Source: Thermoproteota archaeon (GTDB lineage: Archaea; Korarchaeota; JAOZGF01). Taken from it: 7,341 bases of DNA. The notes under the pieces were generated by a model that saw only the letters and a list, made by a program, of their open reading frames with translations, had not been told where the DNA came from and ran no database searches. The stretch is taken from the NCBI GenBank assembly GCA_027491845.1, contig JAOZGF010000154.1, positions 1-7,341 on the forward strand. Reading direction: 5' to 3'. Positions within the stretch are counted from its first letter, which is position 1, and every line of letters begins with the position of its first letter. The translations under genes and the position numbers were made by a program. Below, piece by piece: positions 5,756-7,341 of this stretch.

Positions 5756-5766
5756 AAACGTCTTTA
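5756..5766 (+). repeat. 11-bp AAACGTCTTTA element, inverted copy at 5947-5957
   Basis: AAACGTCTTTA here is repeated exactly in inverted orientation at 5957-5947, inside the dyad ahead of the threonine-synthase-like gene. The core GTCTTTA occurs a third time at 5936-5942. All three copies I found lie in this one intergenic region. It may be a distal binding site of the divergent regulator, about 150 bp upstream of the S component start. Confidence 0.4.
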
Positions 5767-5767
5767 T

Positions 5768-5915
5768 TCAAGTATCTAGCTTAGCCTTACCCATTTCCAT
5801 GGCAAATCTAATGAATCCCTTAATGGTCTTCAGGGTTTAACATAATTGAAGGCATAGTAGCTATGATTACTCCTCTTAACCTAAACTCAAGCAAAACCCT
5901 TATAGCTAGCTTCCT
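5768..5915 (-). pseudogene. Possible frameshifted 3' remnant of an unidentified gene
   Basis: Two short minus-strand frames join into a protein-like reading. Frame one (5915-5823) gives RKLAIRVLLEFRLRG, then VIIATMPSIMLNPEDH and a stop. Frame two (5836-5771) continues with KTIKGFIRFAMEMGKAKLDT and ends in TGA (5770-5768). A one-base change near 5828 would join them as ...MLNPE-TIKGF.... An upstream in-frame stop (5918-5916) and the neighbouring plus-strand start bound it. A T-rich terminator-like tract follows its end. I do not recognise the family. Open runs of 31 and 22 codons are not significant by length alone, so this rests on the natural-looking protein sequence and the terminator after it. 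The promoter of the plus-strand gene now lies inside it. Confidence 0.3.
5899..5906 (+). promoter_or_regulatory. TATA-like element for the ThrC-like/winged-helix gene
   Basis: CTTATAGC preceded by an A-rich purine stretch (GCAAAAC, 5891-5897) resembles an archaeal BRE/TATA pair. Transcription would start about 25 bp downstream, near 5927, leaving a leader of roughly 45 nt that contains the inverted repeat at 5936-5953 and the AGGGG ribosome-binding site (5961-5965). Confidence 0.4.
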
Positions 5916-5935
5916 TCAAACTTAATTAGGTGGTT

Positions 5936-5953
5936 GTCTTTATTGTTAAAGAC
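5936..5953 (+). promoter_or_regulatory. Perfect 7+7 inverted repeat in the leader of the ThrC-like regulator
   Basis: GTCTTTA (5936-5942), a TTGT spacer, and TAAAGAC (5947-5953) form an exact dyad, followed by G and six T (5955-5960), then AGGGG and the ATG. As DNA it is a good candidate operator for a dimeric winged-helix protein, just downstream of the predicted transcription start. As RNA it would be a hairpin plus U-run, i.e. terminator-like attenuation. No plus-strand gene upstream needs a terminator here. Confidence 0.5.
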
Positions 5954-5973
5954 GTTTTTTAGGGGTTTATTAA

Positions 5974-7341
5974 ATGAGTTACCTTAAATGTATTGAATGT
6001 TCATCTGTCTATGAACAAAGCCTTCCCCGAAGCCATTGTGAAGCATGTGGAGGAAGATTAGAATATGTTTATGACATAAAGAAACTGAAAGGGATAAGAT
6101 TTAGCGGGTCATTTAGTTTTTGGAGATATAGGGCCTTGCTTCCCAAAGTTAAAAAGGAAATAAGTTTAGGGGAAGGAGGAACGCCTTTACATAAGGCTAA
6201 CCGTTTAGGGAGTGAAATTGGTTTAAAAAACGTTTACATAAAAGACGAAACAAGAAATCCAACCAATTCATTCCGAGATAGATGTTCAGCTCTAATGGTT
6301 TCAAATGCATTGGACTTAAAACAACGGTTTTTGATCTGCGCCTCAAACGGAAACTTAGGAGCCTCATTAGCAGCTTACTGCGCCAAATCAAACTTAATAT
6401 GCCACGTTATCGTTCCTAAGATCGTGGACATGGGTAAACTAGCTCAAATGCTCATTTACGACGCTGTCATTGAAGAATACGGAACCATAGTTGACGAATC
6501 TATTGAAAGAGCTAAATTACTGGTAAAAGAGACAGGATGGTATCAAGCCACAGCTGAACTAAATCCATTGGCGGTTGAAGCCCAAAAAACAATTGCTTAC
6601 GAGGTAGTGGAGCAATTCGGGATCCCTGACTGGCTCATTGTTTCCATGGGAAGCGGAGGAACCATACATTCGATTTGGAAGGGATTTAAGGAAATGCAGG
6701 CATTAGGAATAATTAATACTTCACCCAGACTAGTGGGAGTACAGGCAAACGGTTGCTCACCTATTGTTGAAGCCTACTTAAAAGGCGAAACAAGACCTGT
6801 ATCTGAAACCAAGCCTTTCACTCACGCCCTAGGCATCTTAGTTAAAAGCCCTATAAACGGAGAACAAGCGCTCGAAGCAATAAAGGAATCAGGGGGGATA
6901 GCAGTATCTGTGTCTGACAAAGAAATCTTTGCAGCCGAACAAAAGGTAGCTAGACTTGAAGGCATATTTGCAGAGCCAGCAAGCTCAGCTACAATAGCTG
7001 CACTCAAGAAACTCGTGCACCAAAACACGTTTGAAAGAAATGACAGGGTAGTTTGCCTCATAACAGGAAGCGGGTTAAAAGCAACAGATGTACTTCAAAC
7101 ACTGACCAAGAAACGCAAAGCAGCTGCACTGGGAACATGTTTCAGCACAAAAGAAAAGATCCTCCGCATCCTAAGCTGGGAAGATTCCTATGGTTACGAT
7201 GTATGGGTAAAACTTGGAAAAACAATGACAAGGGGGGCTGTCTATCAACACTTGAGGGAACTGCTGCAAAAAGGACTAGTGACTTCATATGAGGAAGGAG
7301 GAAGAAAATACTTCAAGATCACTAAACGTGGATTACAGGCC
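5974..7341 (+). CDS. Threonine synthase-like protein lacking the PLP lysine, fused to C-terminal PadR-like winged helix (cut by right edge)
   Basis: 456 codons are open with no stop before the window end. ATG 5974 follows AGGGG by 8 nt, and an in-frame TAA touches it, so the start is firm. Domains: a zinc ribbon with C6/C9 and C22/C25; a threonine-synthase fold (PLP fold type II, ~50-378) with FWRYRALLP (49-57), LGEGGTPL (65-72), KDETRNPTNSF (90-100), ASNGNLGAS (123-131), phosphate loop GSGG (226-229), VGVQANGCSP and TGSGLK (364-369). A genuine threonine synthase has GSFKDRG; here it is NSFRDRC, so the Schiff-base lysine is Arg101 (codon CGA). Residues ~390-456 are a winged helix of PadR type: SYGYDVW (405-411), recognition helix TRGAVYQHLRELL (419-431), wing ending in YFKITKRG (446-453). 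Threonine synthase activity is therefore unlikely. I infer a transcription factor using a dead enzyme fold as sensor of an amino acid, phosphohomoserine or PLP. It is divergent from the ECF operon. Confidence 0.85.
   Translation, partial: MSYLKCIECSSVYEQSLPRSHCEACGGRLEYVYDIKKLKGIRFSGSFSFWRYRALLPKVKKEISLGEGGTPLHKANRLGSEIGLKNVYIKDETRNPTNSFRDRCSALMVSNALDLKQRFLICASNGNLGASLAAYCAKSNLICHVIVPKIVDMGKLAQMLIYDAVIEEYGTIVDESIERAKLLVKETGWYQATAELNPLAVEAQKTIAYEVVEQFGIPDWLIVSMGSGGTIHSIWKGFKEMQALGIINTSPRLVGVQANGCSPIVEAYLKGETRPVSETKPFTHALGILVKSPINGEQALEAIKESGGIAVSVSDKEIFAAEQKVARLEGIFAEPASSATIAALKKLVHQNTFERNDRVVCLITGSGLKATDVLQTLTKKRKAAALGTCFSTKEKILRILSWEDSYGYDVWVKLGKTMTRGAVYQHLRELLQKGLVTSYEEGGRKYFKITKRGLQA

Noticed and set aside
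5904..5911. 8-bp palindrome AGCTAGCT next to the TATA-like element of the ThrC-like gene
   Set aside because: It is too short to mean much in this base composition, and its arms do not extend.
6197..7292. Minus-strand frames at 6197-6391 and 6822-7061 and an alternative plus frame at 7053-7292
   Set aside because: All are inside the ThrC-like/winged-helix gene, whose own frame carries the recognisable motifs throughout.
1..7341. CRISPR array, tRNA/rRNA genes, insertion sequences or phage genes
   Set aside because: I found no regularly spaced repeats, cloverleaf-like sequence, transposase motifs or long terminal inverted repeats; the 11-bp repeats seen are promoter-scale only.

Overview
The window reads as archaeal chromosome, moderately AT-rich. 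Short oligo-T termination tracts, TATA-like promoter elements, frequent TTG and GTG starts with GGTG/GAGGG Shine-Dalgarno sequences, a MNT/HEPN gene pair and a zinc-ribbon threonine-synthase-like protein all point that way. A TACK-type lineage such as Bathyarchaeia is my best guess from the look of the proteins, but nothing here (no rRNA, no ribosomal protein) proves it.

Layout, left to right. Positions 1-400 (minus) hold the first 133 codons of a UbiA-family heme o synthase (CtaB-like) that runs off the left edge. A 119-bp gap (401-519) carries its ribosome-binding site, a perfect 12-bp palindrome and an oligo-T terminator for the next unit. Positions 520-1690 (minus) are a two-gene MNT/HEPN module: a nucleotidyltransferase with an N-terminal winged helix, followed with overlap by a HEPN protein. 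It has its own promoter region with an 11-bp direct repeat, which sits just downstream of the terminator of the large operon to its right.

Positions 1819-5606 (minus) form a tight five-gene operon. In transcription order it is an ECF S component, two ECF ATPases, the EcfT scaffold and a type I purine-type phosphoribosyltransferase (PRT). The ATPase and T genes overlap by 4 bp at each junction. The layout suggests a dedicated vitamin/nucleobase importer coupled to a salvage enzyme: the transporter would bring in a base and the PRT would trap it as a nucleotide. The substrate is not established.

Positions 5607-5973 are a 367-bp divergent intergenic region. It holds promoters for both sides, repeated GTCTTTA half-sites, and what looks like the frameshifted 3' remnant of an older minus-strand gene. 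Positions 5974-7341 (plus) encode the most unusual protein of the window, cut by the right edge: a complete threonine-synthase-fold protein whose PLP-binding lysine is arginine, fused to a C-terminal PadR-like winged helix. I infer a one-component transcription factor built from a dead PLP-enzyme fold. It lies divergently next to the ECF-PRT operon and has a perfect inverted repeat in its own leader.
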